NCBI GenBank assembly: GCA_019310525.1
Contig: JAFDEE010000038.1
Location: 1-45,832 of the forward strand
Reading direction: 5' to 3'
Length of the DNA stretch: 45,832 nucleotides
Source: Deltaproteobacteria bacterium
GTDB taxonomy: Bacteria > Desulfobacterota > DSM-4660 > Desulfatiglandales > HGW-15
The notes under the pieces were generated by a model. It worked only from the letters and a program-made list of their open reading frames with translations, did not search any database and had not been told where the DNA came from. Every line of letters starts with the position of its first letter. Position 1 is the first letter of the stretch. Position numbers and translations under genes: made by a program. This document shows positions 18,871 to 28,176 of this stretch, one piece after another.

Positions 18871-19976
18871 GAGCGTGATCCTCCATCCCTTTTGCGGGCA
18901 AGCAGACCGCCCTCGAAATCGAAAAGATACAGGGTGATACCCGGCGCCCTCCCCCCATACCCCCTGGCCGAGGCCAGGGCCCTTTCTGCGATCTCCTCCA
19001 GGCAGCGCCCCCCTCGCTCGTCGCCGAGGATCCATTTTAGCGCTTCCCTGGCCGTGTTGGCCCCGGCGATCCTCCCGGCCCTTTCTCTCTCCACACCCGC
19101 GAGAAGGGCCCATGAAGAGAGAAGGCCGAAGTCGATCTTCGACCTTCCGGCATGGGTATGGGCATGGCCCTGGGCCACCTTGACGAGCTTTCCGAAAAAG
19201 CAAGCGTAAAGAATCTCCCCGAACCCCCTGGAGGCCGCCTCCCTGAGAGAAAAAGCAAAGTAGTCGGCCACCTGGATGAAGGCCTCCTCCGGGAGATCCG
19301 GCCTCTGTTTCCTCAGGTATCGCTCGCTTTTTCCCCCCGTGGAAAGGGCAATGGTCGCAAGCCCGGCGGCCCGCGCCACATCCATTGCCACCTGCACGGT
19401 CACCCGATAGGCCTCGTGGGAGAAAGGCTTGACCGTCCCCCTGGTACCCAGGATGGATATACCCCCCACGATTCCCAGGCGCGGGTTCAGGGTCCTTTGG
19501 GCTATCCTTTCACCCTCCGGGACCTCGATGGTTACGGAAACCCCGCTCCTGATCCCGGTCTCTTCCAGGCCCTCCAACACCGCCGCCCTGATCTGCCTGA
19601 GGGGCGCGGGGTTGATGGCCCATTCCCCGACGGGCACGGGGAGGCCGGGCCTCGTGACCTTGCCGACCCCCTTTCCTCCCCTTATAGTGACTTCCTTGTT
19701 TCCGGCCCCGGGACAAAGGCGCACGACAGCCCTGATCTCCGCTCCGTGGGTGACGTCAGGATCGTCTCCTGCGTGCTTCACCACTGTGACAGTACACCCC
19801 CCGGTTCCACGGCCCGATATCCCCGCGATGGGCACCCTGAGCCTTCCCCTCTCAGGGAGCGGGATTTCCACCTCCCTTGGCCGGGCCCCTCCCCCGAGGA
19901 ACAGGACACCCGCCTTTGCGCCTGCCGCCGCCGCAGACCCTGTGGTAAACCCATGGCGAAGGCGCTTCCCGGGCAT
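18867..19976 (-). CDS. cbiD: Cobalt-precorrin-5B C1-methyltransferase
   Basis: CbiD methylates C1 of cobalt-precorrin-5B and is specific to the anaerobic, cobalt-early pathway. The 369-residue product starts with the hallmark LRHGFTTGSAAAAGAKAG and contains GGCTVTVVKHAGDDPDVTHG and GIVGGISILGTRGTV. Length fits the family. It begins 3 nt after cbiC ends and overlaps cbiET by 4 nt, so the three are probably translationally coupled. Confidence 0.97.
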   Translation of the reverse strand: MPGKRLRHGFTTGSAAAAGAKAGVLFLGGGARPREVEIPLPERGRLRVPIAGISGRGTGGCTVTVVKHAGDDPDVTHGAEIRAVVRLCPGAGNKEVTIRGGKGVGKVTRPGLPVPVGEWAINPAPLRQIRAAVLEGLEETGIRSGVSVTIEVPEGERIAQRTLNPRLGIVGGISILGTRGTVKPFSHEAYRVTVQVAMDVARAAGLATIALSTGGKSERYLRKQRPDLPEEAFIQVADYFAFSLREAASRGFGEILYACFFGKLVKVAQGHAHTHAGRSKIDFGLLSSWALLAGVERERAGRIAGANTAREALKWILGDERGGRCLEEIAERALASARGYGGRAPGITLYLFDFEGGLLARKRDGGSRS

Positions 19977-19979
19977 GGG

Positions 19980-20633
19980 TCAACCCTTCCCTTGCTCTTC
20001 AAGGGCCATCTCTGCCAACTGGTTCACCACGGTGGCGGCAAGGGCCGATCCTCCCTTTCGGCCCTCGACGGTGATATAAGGGACGGTTTCCTGGGCCATG
20101 AGCAGATCCTTGGACTCCTTTGCACTGACAAACCCCACCGGCATCCCGACGATCAATGCGGGCGTGGGGCCATTGTCCTCCAGGATCTCCAGGATTCTTA
20201 AAAGGGCCGTCGGGGCGTTTCCAACCACGAACAGGGATCCCTCAAGCCGGGAAATGCCACGATCCACGGCCAGGGCGGCCCTGGTCCGCCCGCCCCTTGC
20301 CGCCTTATCACGGACCTCGGGGTCGTTTATGTAACAGGCCACCTCGCAGCCAAGCCGCTCCATGCGGCCCCGGGTGATGCCCATCCGCACCATTTGTGTA
20401 TCGGTAACGATCAGGCAACCCTTTTTGAGGGCCTCCATGCCATGCCTCACGGCATCCGGATGGAACCGAACCAGTGAGAGGAGATCCAAATCGGCCGAAG
20501 TATGGATCATCCTCCTTACGATCAGCCACTCCCTTCCATTGAAAGGCCGGGGTTCCGGCACCTCCGATTCGATTATCTCAAAGGATCTCTTCTCTATTTC
20601 GCCTGGATCCATCGGTGTTCTTTCTCTCTCCAT
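19980..20633 (-). CDS. cbiC: Precorrin-8X / cobalt-precorrin-8 methylmutase
   Basis: CbiC (CobH) moves the C11 methyl group to C12, giving hydrogenobyrinic or cobyrinic acid. The 217-residue chain shows IEKRSFEIIESEVPEP at the N-terminus, RRMIHTSADLDLL with the catalytic His, CLIVTDTQMVRMGI, and VGNAPTALLRILEIL. It ends in a family-typical region with PVGFVSAKESKD. The ATG at 20633 follows a G-rich stretch (aggggggggac) and overlaps cbiA by 56 nt. An ATG at 20612 (MDPGEIEKRS) is also possible and closer to the usual length. Confidence 0.96.
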   Translation of the reverse strand: MERERTPMDPGEIEKRSFEIIESEVPEPRPFNGREWLIVRRMIHTSADLDLLSLVRFHPDAVRHGMEALKKGCLIVTDTQMVRMGITRGRMERLGCEVACYINDPEVRDKAARGGRTRAALAVDRGISRLEGSLFVVGNAPTALLRILEILEDNGPTPALIVGMPVGFVSAKESKDLLMAQETVPYITVEGRKGGSALAATVVNQLAEMALEEQGKG

Positions 20634-22020
20634 GTCCCCCCCTGTAAGTGCGGCAGTAATCCACGATATGGCCCGCCACCTCCGGGTTGGATCCCCAGTG
20701 CAGGTGGATATAGGAACCCAGGACCCTGCGTATGGAATAACCCTCTTGAGCCTTGAGGAACGACTTTCGGCCTCTCACGGAGTAGATACGCTCCGGCAGC
20801 CCGTCCTCCCCGACGATTCGGGAATAGTGGAATTCATGGCCCCTCGCCCGGGTGCCCGGGGGCCCCAGCAGGCTCTCCTTGCCGGTAATGATCTCCCTGT
20901 AGCCCAGGGCGCTCAAGCGTCTTTCCATGCATGCGGACACGGGAAACACCCCGGCCATGGGGAAAGAGCGGCCCTCCAGGTCCCTGATCTCCCTCATGAG
21001 ATACATGAATCCCCCGCATTCCGCGTACACCGGACCTCCGTCCAGGGCAAAGTCCCTTATCTCATTCATCAGGGTCCGGTTGCTGCAAAGTGCTTCGCAG
21101 TGGAGCTCGGGATACCCTCCGCCGAGTATCAAGCCGTCGAGATCTTCTGGCAGGTGCTCGGATCGCAGGGGTGAAAAAGGAACCAGCTCCGCCCCGGCTT
21201 CCTCCAGGAGCCTCAGGTTTTCCGGGTAGTAGAAACAAAAGGCTTCATCCAGGGCCACAGCGATGCGGATCCTCGACTCCGCTCTCTCCGGCCCATCCCC
21301 GCCCATTATTGTCTCCGACAAGGCCATCTCGACCGGCTCCAGGGACCCCAAGAGACCGTCAAGGTCCAAATTCTCCTCGATCCAGTCGGCCAGTCTCCGG
21401 GCCGCGTCTTCATCCATACGGAAATCCTCGTCCGTCACGAGTCCGAGGTGCCTGGAAGGGATCTCCAGGCCCCTGCAGGTCGGCAGGCATCCCAGGACGG
21501 GCGGTGCAGTAATCGAACGAACGGCATCCTCCAGCATCCGCCCATGCCCCTGGCTCCCCACGCGGTTGAAAATGAAACCTCTAATGGACAGCGCGGGATC
21601 GAACCGCGAAAAGCCCAGAGCGACAGCACCTGCCGAGCGCGCCATGGCCCCGGCATCGATGACGAGGATCACGGGGAGGTTCAACCACTTGGCCATCTGG
21701 GCGGTGGATCCGGCATCGTCCCTGCCCGAGAACCCGTCGAAGAGCCCCATGACCCCTTCCACCACCACGACATCCGCGTCCCGCCCGTACCGGCCGAAGA
21801 TCCCACGGTTGTAATCCGCGCCCATCATCCAGCCGTCCAGGTTGTGGGAAGCGCGCCCCGTAATCCGCCGGTGGTGACCCGGGTCAATGAAATCCGGACC
21901 CACCTTGAAGGCTTGAACCCTCAGGCCCCTGGCCTTCAGGGCGGCCATGATCCCCAATGCTGCGGTGGTCTTGCCGCACCCGCTGTGGGTTCCGGCGATG
22001 ACAAAGGCTGGGATTCCCAT
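20578..22020 (-). CDS. cbiA: Cobyrinic acid a,c-diamide synthase
   Basis: CbiA (CobB) uses glutamine and ATP to amidate the a and c acetate side chains of cobyrinic acid. The 480-residue product has an N-terminal dethiobiotin-synthetase-like ATPase domain with P-loop GTHSGCGKTT (residues 9-18). The C-terminal class I glutaminase domain has its nucleophile Cys in VYAECGGFMYLM; HSGCGKTT and GGGYPELHCEAL are further family marks. The ATG at 22020 has a strong agggagg site 8 nt upstream. An ATG at 22077 lacks such a site and lies inside cbiP. It overlaps cbiC downstream. Confidence 0.96.
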   Translation of the reverse strand: MGIPAFVIAGTHSGCGKTTAALGIMAALKARGLRVQAFKVGPDFIDPGHHRRITGRASHNLDGWMMGADYNRGIFGRYGRDADVVVVEGVMGLFDGFSGRDDAGSTAQMAKWLNLPVILVIDAGAMARSAGAVALGFSRFDPALSIRGFIFNRVGSQGHGRMLEDAVRSITAPPVLGCLPTCRGLEIPSRHLGLVTDEDFRMDEDAARRLADWIEENLDLDGLLGSLEPVEMALSETIMGGDGPERAESRIRIAVALDEAFCFYYPENLRLLEEAGAELVPFSPLRSEHLPEDLDGLILGGGYPELHCEALCSNRTLMNEIRDFALDGGPVYAECGGFMYLMREIRDLEGRSFPMAGVFPVSACMERRLSALGYREIITGKESLLGPPGTRARGHEFHYSRIVGEDGLPERIYSVRGRKSFLKAQEGYSIRRVLGSYIHLHWGSNPEVAGHIVDYCRTYRGGHGERKNTDGSRRNREEIL

Positions 22021-22040
22021 CCCTTTTTCCTCCCTTAACA

Positions 22041-23540
22041 TCATCGCGCCGCTGCCAATATCCTTTCCCAGTCGCAATGGGCCTCGAAATGATCCGCGAG
22101 ACGATCGTACTGGTGAAAACGGCTTAGGCGGCCCTGCTTCGGACGCCTTTCCTTGAGCCCCTTCGCCCGCCTCAGCCTGTTAAGGAAGCTCGCGCGGAAA
22201 CCTGGCCGATCGAAGAGCCCATGCACATAGGTTCCCATCACCCGGCCCTTCTCCCCGATCCACCCTTCTTCCCACGAAAAACCCTCACCGGGCCTGTGGA
22301 TTCGGAGAAAGGGGCCGCCCGCCTTTTTCAGGGGCCTGGTGCGCCCCATGTGGATCTCATAGCCGCTCACCCTCTTTCGGTTCCAGAGGCACATCCCGCT
22401 TACCTTTTGAACCACCTTTTCGCTCTCCAGGACGGTCTCCAGGGGAAGCAGATCGAGACCCCGCACCTTCTCCCGGCTGGATTCCACTCCCCCAGGGTCG
22501 GCGATCCGCTTCCCCAGCAACTGATACCCACCGCAAAGGCCGAGAACCACTCCGCCTGCCCCGGTGAAGTCCCGTATCCTTTTCTTCCATCCTCTCTTTC
22601 CGAGCCAGAGGGCGTCTTCCATGACGTTTTTGGTCCCAGGTATGATGACGCAATCGTACCCCGAGGTCAGTTCAGCGGGCCGCCGTAGGTAGTTGACCAC
22701 AACGTCTTCTTCCCTTTCGAGGATCTCCAGGTCTGTGAAATTGGAGATCGCGGGGAGCCCGATCACAGCGATATTCAAGGTGTTCGGGCCGATGGGCCTC
22801 CGGGTCCGCTTGTCCTCCTGGACCGCCACGGAATCCTCCGAATCGATGAAGATGTCGTTGAAGAAAGGAACCAGGCCCATCACCGGCCTTCCAGTCCTCT
22901 TCTCGATGAAATCGATTCCGGAATCGAAAAGCCGGGGATCGCCCCTGAACTTGTTGATCAGGAAGCCCGCCGTCAAGTTTCTTTCCTCCGGGTCCAGGAG
23001 AGCGAAGGTCCCAATGATCTGGGCGAAAACCCCGCCCCGATCTATATCCGCCACGAGGATGCAAGGGGCACCGGCCGCTTTGGCCATGGAAAAATTAACC
23101 AGGTCGTTTTCCTTCAGATTCATCTCGCAGCAACTCCCCGCGCCCTCCATGACGATGAAGTCGTATTCTCGGGCAAGAAGGGAGTAAGATTCCATTACGG
23201 CCTCTTTCAACCTCGGCTTGAACTCGTGGTACTCCTTCGCTCCCATCCGGCCCAGGACCTTTCCCTGCAGGACGACCTGGGCCCCCAGACCGCTGGAAGG
23301 CTTGAGAAGTATCGGATTCATGTGTACCGAGGGGAGCACCCCTGCAGCCTCGGCCTGGACCACCTGGGCCCTGCCGATCTCACCCCCCTCCACGGTCACG
23401 TAGGAATTGTTGGACATGTTCTGGGCCTTGAAGGGAGCGACCCGGTAACCCCTTCGCCGGAGGATCCTGCAGAATGCGGCGGCGGCAATGGACTTTCCCA
23501 CGTCGCTTCCGGTTCCCAAGAACATTATGCCTTTGGCCAT
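22041..23540 (-). CDS. cbiP: Cobyric acid synthase
   Basis: CbiP (CobQ) amidates the b, d, e and g side chains of adenosylcobyrinic acid a,c-diamide, using glutamine and ATP. The 499-residue chain begins MAKGIMFLGTGSDVGKS, containing the P-loop. It shows the family segments FKAQNMSNNSYVT, EGAGSCCEMNL and VADIDRGGVFAQIIGT. The C-terminal glutaminase domain has VLGLCGGYQLLGKRI with the nucleophile Cys. The ATG at 23540 has an aagga site upstream; a longer frame starting at 23639 is not supported. It is followed 20 nt later by cbiA. Confidence 0.97.
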   Translation of the reverse strand: MAKGIMFLGTGSDVGKSIAAAAFCRILRRRGYRVAPFKAQNMSNNSYVTVEGGEIGRAQVVQAEAAGVLPSVHMNPILLKPSSGLGAQVVLQGKVLGRMGAKEYHEFKPRLKEAVMESYSLLAREYDFIVMEGAGSCCEMNLKENDLVNFSMAKAAGAPCILVADIDRGGVFAQIIGTFALLDPEERNLTAGFLINKFRGDPRLFDSGIDFIEKRTGRPVMGLVPFFNDIFIDSEDSVAVQEDKRTRRPIGPNTLNIAVIGLPAISNFTDLEILEREEDVVVNYLRRPAELTSGYDCVIIPGTKNVMEDALWLGKRGWKKRIRDFTGAGGVVLGLCGGYQLLGKRIADPGGVESSREKVRGLDLLPLETVLESEKVVQKVSGMCLWNRKRVSGYEIHMGRTRPLKKAGGPFLRIHRPGEGFSWEEGWIGEKGRVMGTYVHGLFDRPGFRASFLNRLRRAKGLKERRPKQGRLSRFHQYDRLADHFEAHCDWERILAAAR

Positions 23541-23580
23541 TGGACATTCCTTATTGAGTAGTGGGGGGCCGGTTTCACCA

Positions 23581-24654
23581 TCACCCGCCCAAGGCCCCCT
23601 GGGCCGAGACCAGTCCGAGAAACACCGTCCCCACCGCAATCAGGGAGATCAACCGAAAGGCCTGGGTGGCGAACATCAAGGTGCCGCCCAAGCCTGGGCC
23701 GAACACGCCGATATAAACAGGCATCTGGTGGCGAAAGGCCCTCACGGGAGCGGCCACGATGTTTCCCACCAGCAGGGCCAGCACGGTCTGGGAGACATTC
23801 AGGGTCCCGGAGTCCAGCATCGCACCGGCTGCGGCGTACCCGGATGTGAATTCAGCGGCCAGGCTCACGATGATGATGGACATGGCGTCCACCGGGATCA
23901 ATGCGGATCCGATCCCCTTGGCAAGGCCTTTTCTGACCCACTCAAAGAACCCGATGCCTGATATCCACATGATGACGCAATACACGGGAAGAACGATTAC
24001 CATGACCCGAAGTAATCGGTTAAGAAATTTTTTTCGGAGTTCCAGCAAAAGCCCATACCAATCCCTCTGCTTTCTCTCCCTGTCATTGTGAAAAGGTCTT
24101 CCAGGTTTCGGAAGAAAGAAGCGTCCATAGAACAATACCGCTGCCAACCGCAGGAGCGCTGCGCCGAAGGTCAGGCCCAGGTACAGGGCCCCGGCTCTCC
24201 CCGCAAGGGGCACCAGGATGAAGAAGGTGGTGGGCAGGTGAAGAAAAAAAGAGGGGAAGGTATTCAAGAGCACCCCCACAATCACCTGCTTCCGCTCGAT
24301 CTTTCCCTCCCGGTAAAAGGACATGAGCATGGAGATGGATGAGGTGCCCGAGAAGAAGGCCGTTGTAAAGGCGGCTCCCACATGGTGATCCAGGTGCCCC
24401 CATTTCATGATGGGGCGGGCCATTACGGAAATTCGATCCGTCCACCCCGCCATCTCGACAAAGTAACCCACGGCCAGGCCGGCGGATATGAAAAGAGTGA
24501 GCCTCAACAGGGGGCGGACCACCCCATCCAGGAACGACCTGAAGTCCTGGAGAGATACACCGCCCGGCAGCGCTCCGGCGAGAAGACCGGCGAAGGCCGC
24601 GACCGCCAAGAGGGAGACCAGGACATAGGGGAGGTAAGAAATTTTCTTCTTCAT
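23581..24654 (-). CDS. Polytopic membrane protein, nucleoside-recognition (Gate) domain type
   Basis: A 357-residue inner-membrane protein with about eight or nine hydrophobic segments (near residues 7-27, 43-65, 95-110, 127-150, 155-175, 213-233, 250-272, 285-305 and 328-352). Segments such as FISAGLAVGYFVEMAGWTD, FSGTSSISMLMSFY and LLNTFPSFFLHLPTTFFILV resemble the Pfam Gate domain of spore-maturation proteins and nucleoside transporters. It overlaps the cbiL stop by 4 nt (ATGA) and lies under the riboswitch. Its job therefore probably concerns cobalt, corrinoid or a precursor. Transport of cobalt or of a tetrapyrrole is an inference from position only; no metal-binding motif is obvious. 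Confidence 0.78.
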   Translation of the reverse strand: MKKKISYLPYVLVSLLAVAAFAGLLAGALPGGVSLQDFRSFLDGVVRPLLRLTLFISAGLAVGYFVEMAGWTDRISVMARPIMKWGHLDHHVGAAFTTAFFSGTSSISMLMSFYREGKIERKQVIVGVLLNTFPSFFLHLPTTFFILVPLAGRAGALYLGLTFGAALLRLAAVLFYGRFFLPKPGRPFHNDRERKQRDWYGLLLELRKKFLNRLLRVMVIVLPVYCVIMWISGIGFFEWVRKGLAKGIGSALIPVDAMSIIIVSLAAEFTSGYAAAGAMLDSGTLNVSQTVLALLVGNIVAAPVRAFRHQMPVYIGVFGPGLGGTLMFATQAFRLISLIAVGTVFLGLVSAQGALGG

Positions 24655-25367
24655 CCCACACCTTTTTTCCTTACCAAGATGAGAGAAAGATAGGGAGGGG
24701 TCTTGTCCGGATATTTCCTTAAATCATACACGATCTCCTCCCCCTCGAGTCCGCAACGGGATACCAGGATGGACCCTGAGGTCAGACCCAGTTCTTCGAG
24801 GGCTTCCCTTATCTCCCTGAAATTTCGGTATACCTTGAGAATCACGACATTGTCGGTCGTGTGAATCACTTCCTTGAGCCTGTCTGCGCCCAGGGCCCCG
24901 GAAACCACGGTGAAGGACTCCTCCGCCTCCGCCAGGGAACGACAGGTTGCGGCCGTGGCGGCCTGGTAAGACGTGATGCCCGGAATCACGACGATGGGGA
25001 TCTCGGGCGCCGCCTCCCGGATGGCCCCCGCCGTATATCCGAAGGTGCTGTAAGTGGTCGGATCCCCCAGGGTAACGAAGGCCGCGTCTTTGCCCGCAAG
25101 CAGGACGTCCAGGAGCCTCCGTCCGTTCTCCCGCCAGGCCTCCTTCAGGGTTTCCCTCCTGCGGGTCATGGGAAATCCGAGAAGTCTTACGGGGATGTCT
25201 TTCTTCAGGTATCGAGACACGATCTCAGCGGCCAAAGACCCCTCATTCTTGGTGCTGGACGCGGCGAACACGACATCCACCTTTCTCAAAATCCTTACGG
25301 CCTTCATGGTGACAAGCTCAGGGTCTCCGGGTCCCACCCCGATTCCATAAAACGTTCCCGTCTTCAT
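24651..25367 (-). CDS. cbiL: Precorrin-2 / cobalt-precorrin-2 C20-methyltransferase
   Basis: CbiL (CobI) methylates C20 of (cobalt-)precorrin-2, the first step committed to cobalamin after the chelatase. The 238-residue chain starts with FYGIGVGPGDPELVTMKAVR, followed by VVFAASSTKNEGSLAAEIVS, ALGDPTTYSTFGY-like VTLGDPTTYSTFGYTAGAI, and VVIPGITSYQAATAAT. These are strong marks of the C20 methylases. Its ATG overlaps the btuF stop (ATGA), and its own stop overlaps the next gene. Confidence 0.97.
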   Translation of the reverse strand: MKTGTFYGIGVGPGDPELVTMKAVRILRKVDVVFAASSTKNEGSLAAEIVSRYLKKDIPVRLLGFPMTRRRETLKEAWRENGRRLLDVLLAGKDAAFVTLGDPTTYSTFGYTAGAIREAAPEIPIVVIPGITSYQAATAATCRSLAEAEESFTVVSGALGADRLKEVIHTTDNVVILKVYRNFREIREALEELGLTSGSILVSRCGLEGEEIVYDLRKYPDKTPPYLSLILVRKKGVG

Positions 25368-26332
25368 CGGTTATCCGTCTCCTCTCCCCCGGCGGCGGGT
25401 TCGCCCGGCCCCTCAAACCGATCGGGATAAAGGATCCTCGCTATCTCCCGAATACCTTCCAGGAGTCTCAGGGTGGGTCTGGAAACGATCTTTTCATCCA
25501 CCAGGTACACCTCTCCTTCCCGCACCGCCCTGATGGCCCTAAACCCAGGTTCTTCCATAATCTGCCGGATGGTGACAGGGTTCATGGTCCCATGCTGGGC
25601 TAGATAGACATCGATTTCATCACCATGGGATAGGATGCGTTCCTTCCCATAGGCCGCGATATTCGTCTGTCTCACCGTCCGGGCGTCACCGGCCACGTTG
25701 ATCCCCCCTGCACTCTTGAGGACGAACATAGCGATCGAAGAGGGCGAAAAGGTTTTCATCTTGCTGTGGATGGCCTCGAAGTAGACCCGTTTTCGCAGTC
25801 CCGGGGGAACCGTATCCAAACGGGAAGCAACCCATTGGAGCCCCCTCTTGAATGTATCGATCATCCTCGCGGCCTCCCGCTCCCTGCCTGTCAGGGTCCC
25901 CAGTTCCTTCCAGTAGCGAAACATCTCTTCCACGCTCTTCGGTTGAATCGACACCACCCGTATACCGGCGCCCCTCAGCTTGGAGACCAGTCCGGGATAC
26001 CCATGCTCGATCATGGGCCTGATGAGCACCAGGTCCGGCTTGGCGGCCAGTAATCTCTCCGGATCATCGTGGTAACTGAACAGGGGTTTCACCCCCGCCC
26101 CCGGCGGACAGGCCTCTTTCTTCGAGACCCCGATGATCTCCTTACGGAGACCGAGAGAAAACAGGTTCTCAGTGTGGGCGGGATACAGAGATATGATCCG
26201 CCTGTAAGGCCTCCCGGCGGGAAAGTCCCGTTCCGGCCCGGTCTCCGGCCCGCCTGCGTATCCGCTAAAGGGTAAAGCCAAAAGCAAAAGGAGGAAAACC
26301 GGGCACGGAAAATGAAGGGCCGGTCTTTTCAT
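25364..26332 (-). CDS. btuF: Periplasmic corrinoid/metal-chelate-binding protein of an ABC importer (BtuF-like)
   Basis: The 322-residue protein has a signal peptide (hydrophobic residues about 9-25, cut near GYAGG). A two-lobe class III solute-binding fold follows: IISLYPAHTENLFSLGLRKE, LLAAKPDLVLIRPMIEHG, and GGINVAGDARTVRQTNIAAY. Members carry vitamin B12, siderophores or haem to BtuCD/FecCDE-type transporters. Placement under a cobalamin riboswitch and beside cbiK suggests a corrinoid or a precursor tetrapyrrole. It overlaps btuD upstream and cbiL downstream by 4 nt each, so it is translationally coupled. Ligand is inferred. Confidence 0.88.
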   Translation of the reverse strand: MKRPALHFPCPVFLLLLLALPFSGYAGGPETGPERDFPAGRPYRRIISLYPAHTENLFSLGLRKEIIGVSKKEACPPGAGVKPLFSYHDDPERLLAAKPDLVLIRPMIEHGYPGLVSKLRGAGIRVVSIQPKSVEEMFRYWKELGTLTGREREAARMIDTFKRGLQWVASRLDTVPPGLRKRVYFEAIHSKMKTFSPSSIAMFVLKSAGGINVAGDARTVRQTNIAAYGKERILSHGDEIDVYLAQHGTMNPVTIRQIMEEPGFRAIRAVREGEVYLVDEKIVSRPTLRLLEGIREIARILYPDRFEGPGEPAAGGEETDNR

Positions 26333-27126
26333 AACGTTCCCCTCCTCTTGAAGATCACATGCCGTGAACAGGTGGCGGCGTCAACCGTTACCCTGGCCTC
26401 CACGTTGAAAACTTCTCCGATGTTTTTTTCGCTCAGGACCTCGTCCGTATCTCCTTCCGCGAACACCCTGCCCCCTTTCATGAAAATGATTCGGTCCGAA
26501 TACAGGGAGGCCAGGATCAGATCGTGCATTACGGCTACAACGGTGTGATTCTCCGCTCTCACCCTTTTCGATACGAGATCGAGAAGGTCGAGGGTAAACC
26601 GGATATCCATGTTAGACGTTGCCTCATCCAGGATCAGGACCGGAGTCCTCTGGGCAAGGGCGCGAGCGAACACCACGCGCTGCTTTTCCCCGCCGCTCAG
26701 CTCCGTGATGAGCTTGTCCCTGAAGCCATACACGCCGGTTTCCCTCATGACCTCCCCCACGATCCTCAGGTCTTCGCCGGAGGGGGCCTCGAATCGCTTG
26801 ATGAAGGGATGCCGCCCCATCATCACTACCTCCTGGACGGTGAAATCGAAGTAGACCTGAAAGTCCTGGGGAACGAGCGCCACCATTCGGGCGAGGGCCC
26901 TTTTCCTGTAAGAATCCACCCTGCGCCCGCGAAACCGGATCGTGCCGGACGCTGGTCTTTTTCGACCGGTAAGGAGATCCACCAGGGTGGTCTTGCCGCA
27001 TCCGTTCGGCCCTACGATCACATAGAAAAGCCCGGGATCGATGGTGAAGGAAAGGTGTTCCAGTACGGGCTCCCTGCCGTAGGAGAAGCAGACGTCTTCG
27101 ACCTCAAACAGGGATTTTTCATGCAT
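26329..27126 (-). CDS. btuD: ABC importer ATP-binding protein (BtuD/FecE-like)
   Basis: This cytosolic ATPase of a class II importer has 265 residues. Walker A is GPNGCGKTT at residues 39-47, the Q-loop is VALVPQDFQ, the ABC signature is ELSGGEKQRVVFARA, Walker B is VLILDEATSNMD, and the switch His lies in VVAVMHDL. It pairs with the permease gene directly upstream, overlapping by 8 nt, and with the binding protein downstream. The triad probably imports a corrinoid or another metal chelate for the pathway. A C-terminal extension of about 35 residues is typical for the family. Confidence 0.93.
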   Translation of the reverse strand: MHEKSLFEVEDVCFSYGREPVLEHLSFTIDPGLFYVIVGPNGCGKTTLVDLLTGRKRPASGTIRFRGRRVDSYRKRALARMVALVPQDFQVYFDFTVQEVVMMGRHPFIKRFEAPSGEDLRIVGEVMRETGVYGFRDKLITELSGGEKQRVVFARALAQRTPVLILDEATSNMDIRFTLDLLDLVSKRVRAENHTVVAVMHDLILASLYSDRIIFMKGGRVFAEGDTDEVLSEKNIGEVFNVEARVTVDAATCSRHVIFKRRGTL

Positions 27127-28120
27127 GGATCCCTCGAGTCCCCCTTTTTCTGAAGATGTAGCAGAAGAAGGGCCCGCCGATGAGCGCGGTCAACACCCCG
27201 ATGGGGATCTCCCTCGGCAGTATGGCCCTCGTTATTGTATCAGCCGATAGCAACAAGATCGCTCCGGCCAGGGCCGAGGCGGGCAGAAGCTTCCTGTTGT
27301 CAGCGCCTGCCAGAAACCGCAGAAGGTGAGGGACAATGAGACCGACGAAACCGATGATCCCGGAGACGGATACGCAAACGGCCGTCATGAAAGAGGCCGC
27401 CACCAGCAGGGACATCCTCACCCTGCTCGATGAAACACCCAGTGAATCGGCGGCCCGGTCACCCAGGGAGATGATGTTCAAATCCCGGGCGAAATAGAGG
27501 GCCACCAAAAATCCGGCAAGCACGCAGGTCAGGGCAAGTAACACCTCGGGCCAGGTCTTGGAGGCGAAGCTCCCCATCAACCAGAATATGATGACCGAGA
27601 CCTGCTCATCCGCCACGTATTTAAGAAAACTGATCCCCGCCGATAGGATGGCCGCCACGATGATCCCTGAAAGGATCAGGCTGTTGGAGGACATCTCGCC
27701 TTCAAAGGAGGACAGAAAGATCACCACCCCGAGCGTTCCCAGAGCCCCCAGGAAGGCGAAAAAGGGGACTGTGTATAGTCCGAGGAAGGAAAGGTTCAGG
27801 ATGAGGGCGATGGAAGCACCAAAGGCCGCGCCGGCCGAAATGCCCAGAGTGTAAGGATCGGCAAGGGGATTGAGCAGGATCCCCTGAAACACCACCCCCG
27901 AAACTGAAAGGCCCGCACCCACCGCAGCTGCGGTGAGCACCCGGGGCAGCCTTACCTCCCAGATGACATAGGGAACGGCACCCTTCAAGTCCCGGAGCAG
28001 GGAATCATCGCCGCTGATCTTTGCGGCGATCGTCTTGATGACTCCCGGAAAGGGGATTTCCATGTACCCCATTGCGGTGGAAACCAGGATAACCAGCAGG
28101 AGTACGAAGGCCAGGAGCAT
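27119..28120 (-). CDS. btuC: ABC importer permease, FecCD family (BtuC-like)
   Basis: An integral inner-membrane permease with about ten hydrophobic helices over some 333 residues. Family marks are RLPRVLTAAAVGAGLSVSGV, FQGILLNPLADPYTLGISAG, and SVSGIIGFVGLIVPHLLRF; the C-terminus has LPREIPIGVLTALIGGPFF. The start is uncertain. The frame is open to a GTG at 28240, but that overlaps cbiK by 64 nt. A TTG at about 28153 and the ATG at 28120 (ggagg 11 nt upstream, just before the first helix) are alternatives, and I give the shortest. It works with the BtuD- and BtuF-like proteins that follow. Confidence 0.9.
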   Translation of the reverse strand: MLLAFVLLLVILVSTAMGYMEIPFPGVIKTIAAKISGDDSLLRDLKGAVPYVIWEVRLPRVLTAAAVGAGLSVSGVVFQGILLNPLADPYTLGISAGAAFGASIALILNLSFLGLYTVPFFAFLGALGTLGVVIFLSSFEGEMSSNSLILSGIIVAAILSAGISFLKYVADEQVSVIIFWLMGSFASKTWPEVLLALTCVLAGFLVALYFARDLNIISLGDRAADSLGVSSSRVRMSLLVAASFMTAVCVSVSGIIGFVGLIVPHLLRFLAGADNRKLLPASALAGAILLLSADTITRAILPREIPIGVLTALIGGPFFCYIFRKRGTRGIHA

Positions 28121-28176
28121 GAAATGCCCGGCCTCCGTTTCCGGCGATCTCAAGCCGCCCCTGCTCCCGGGTTCTC

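Noticed and set aside
17824-20201. Long plus-strand frames opposite cbiET, cbiD and cbiC
   Set aside because: Translations are rich in Pro, Arg, Gly and His with no domain pattern; the minus-strand genes explain the DNA.
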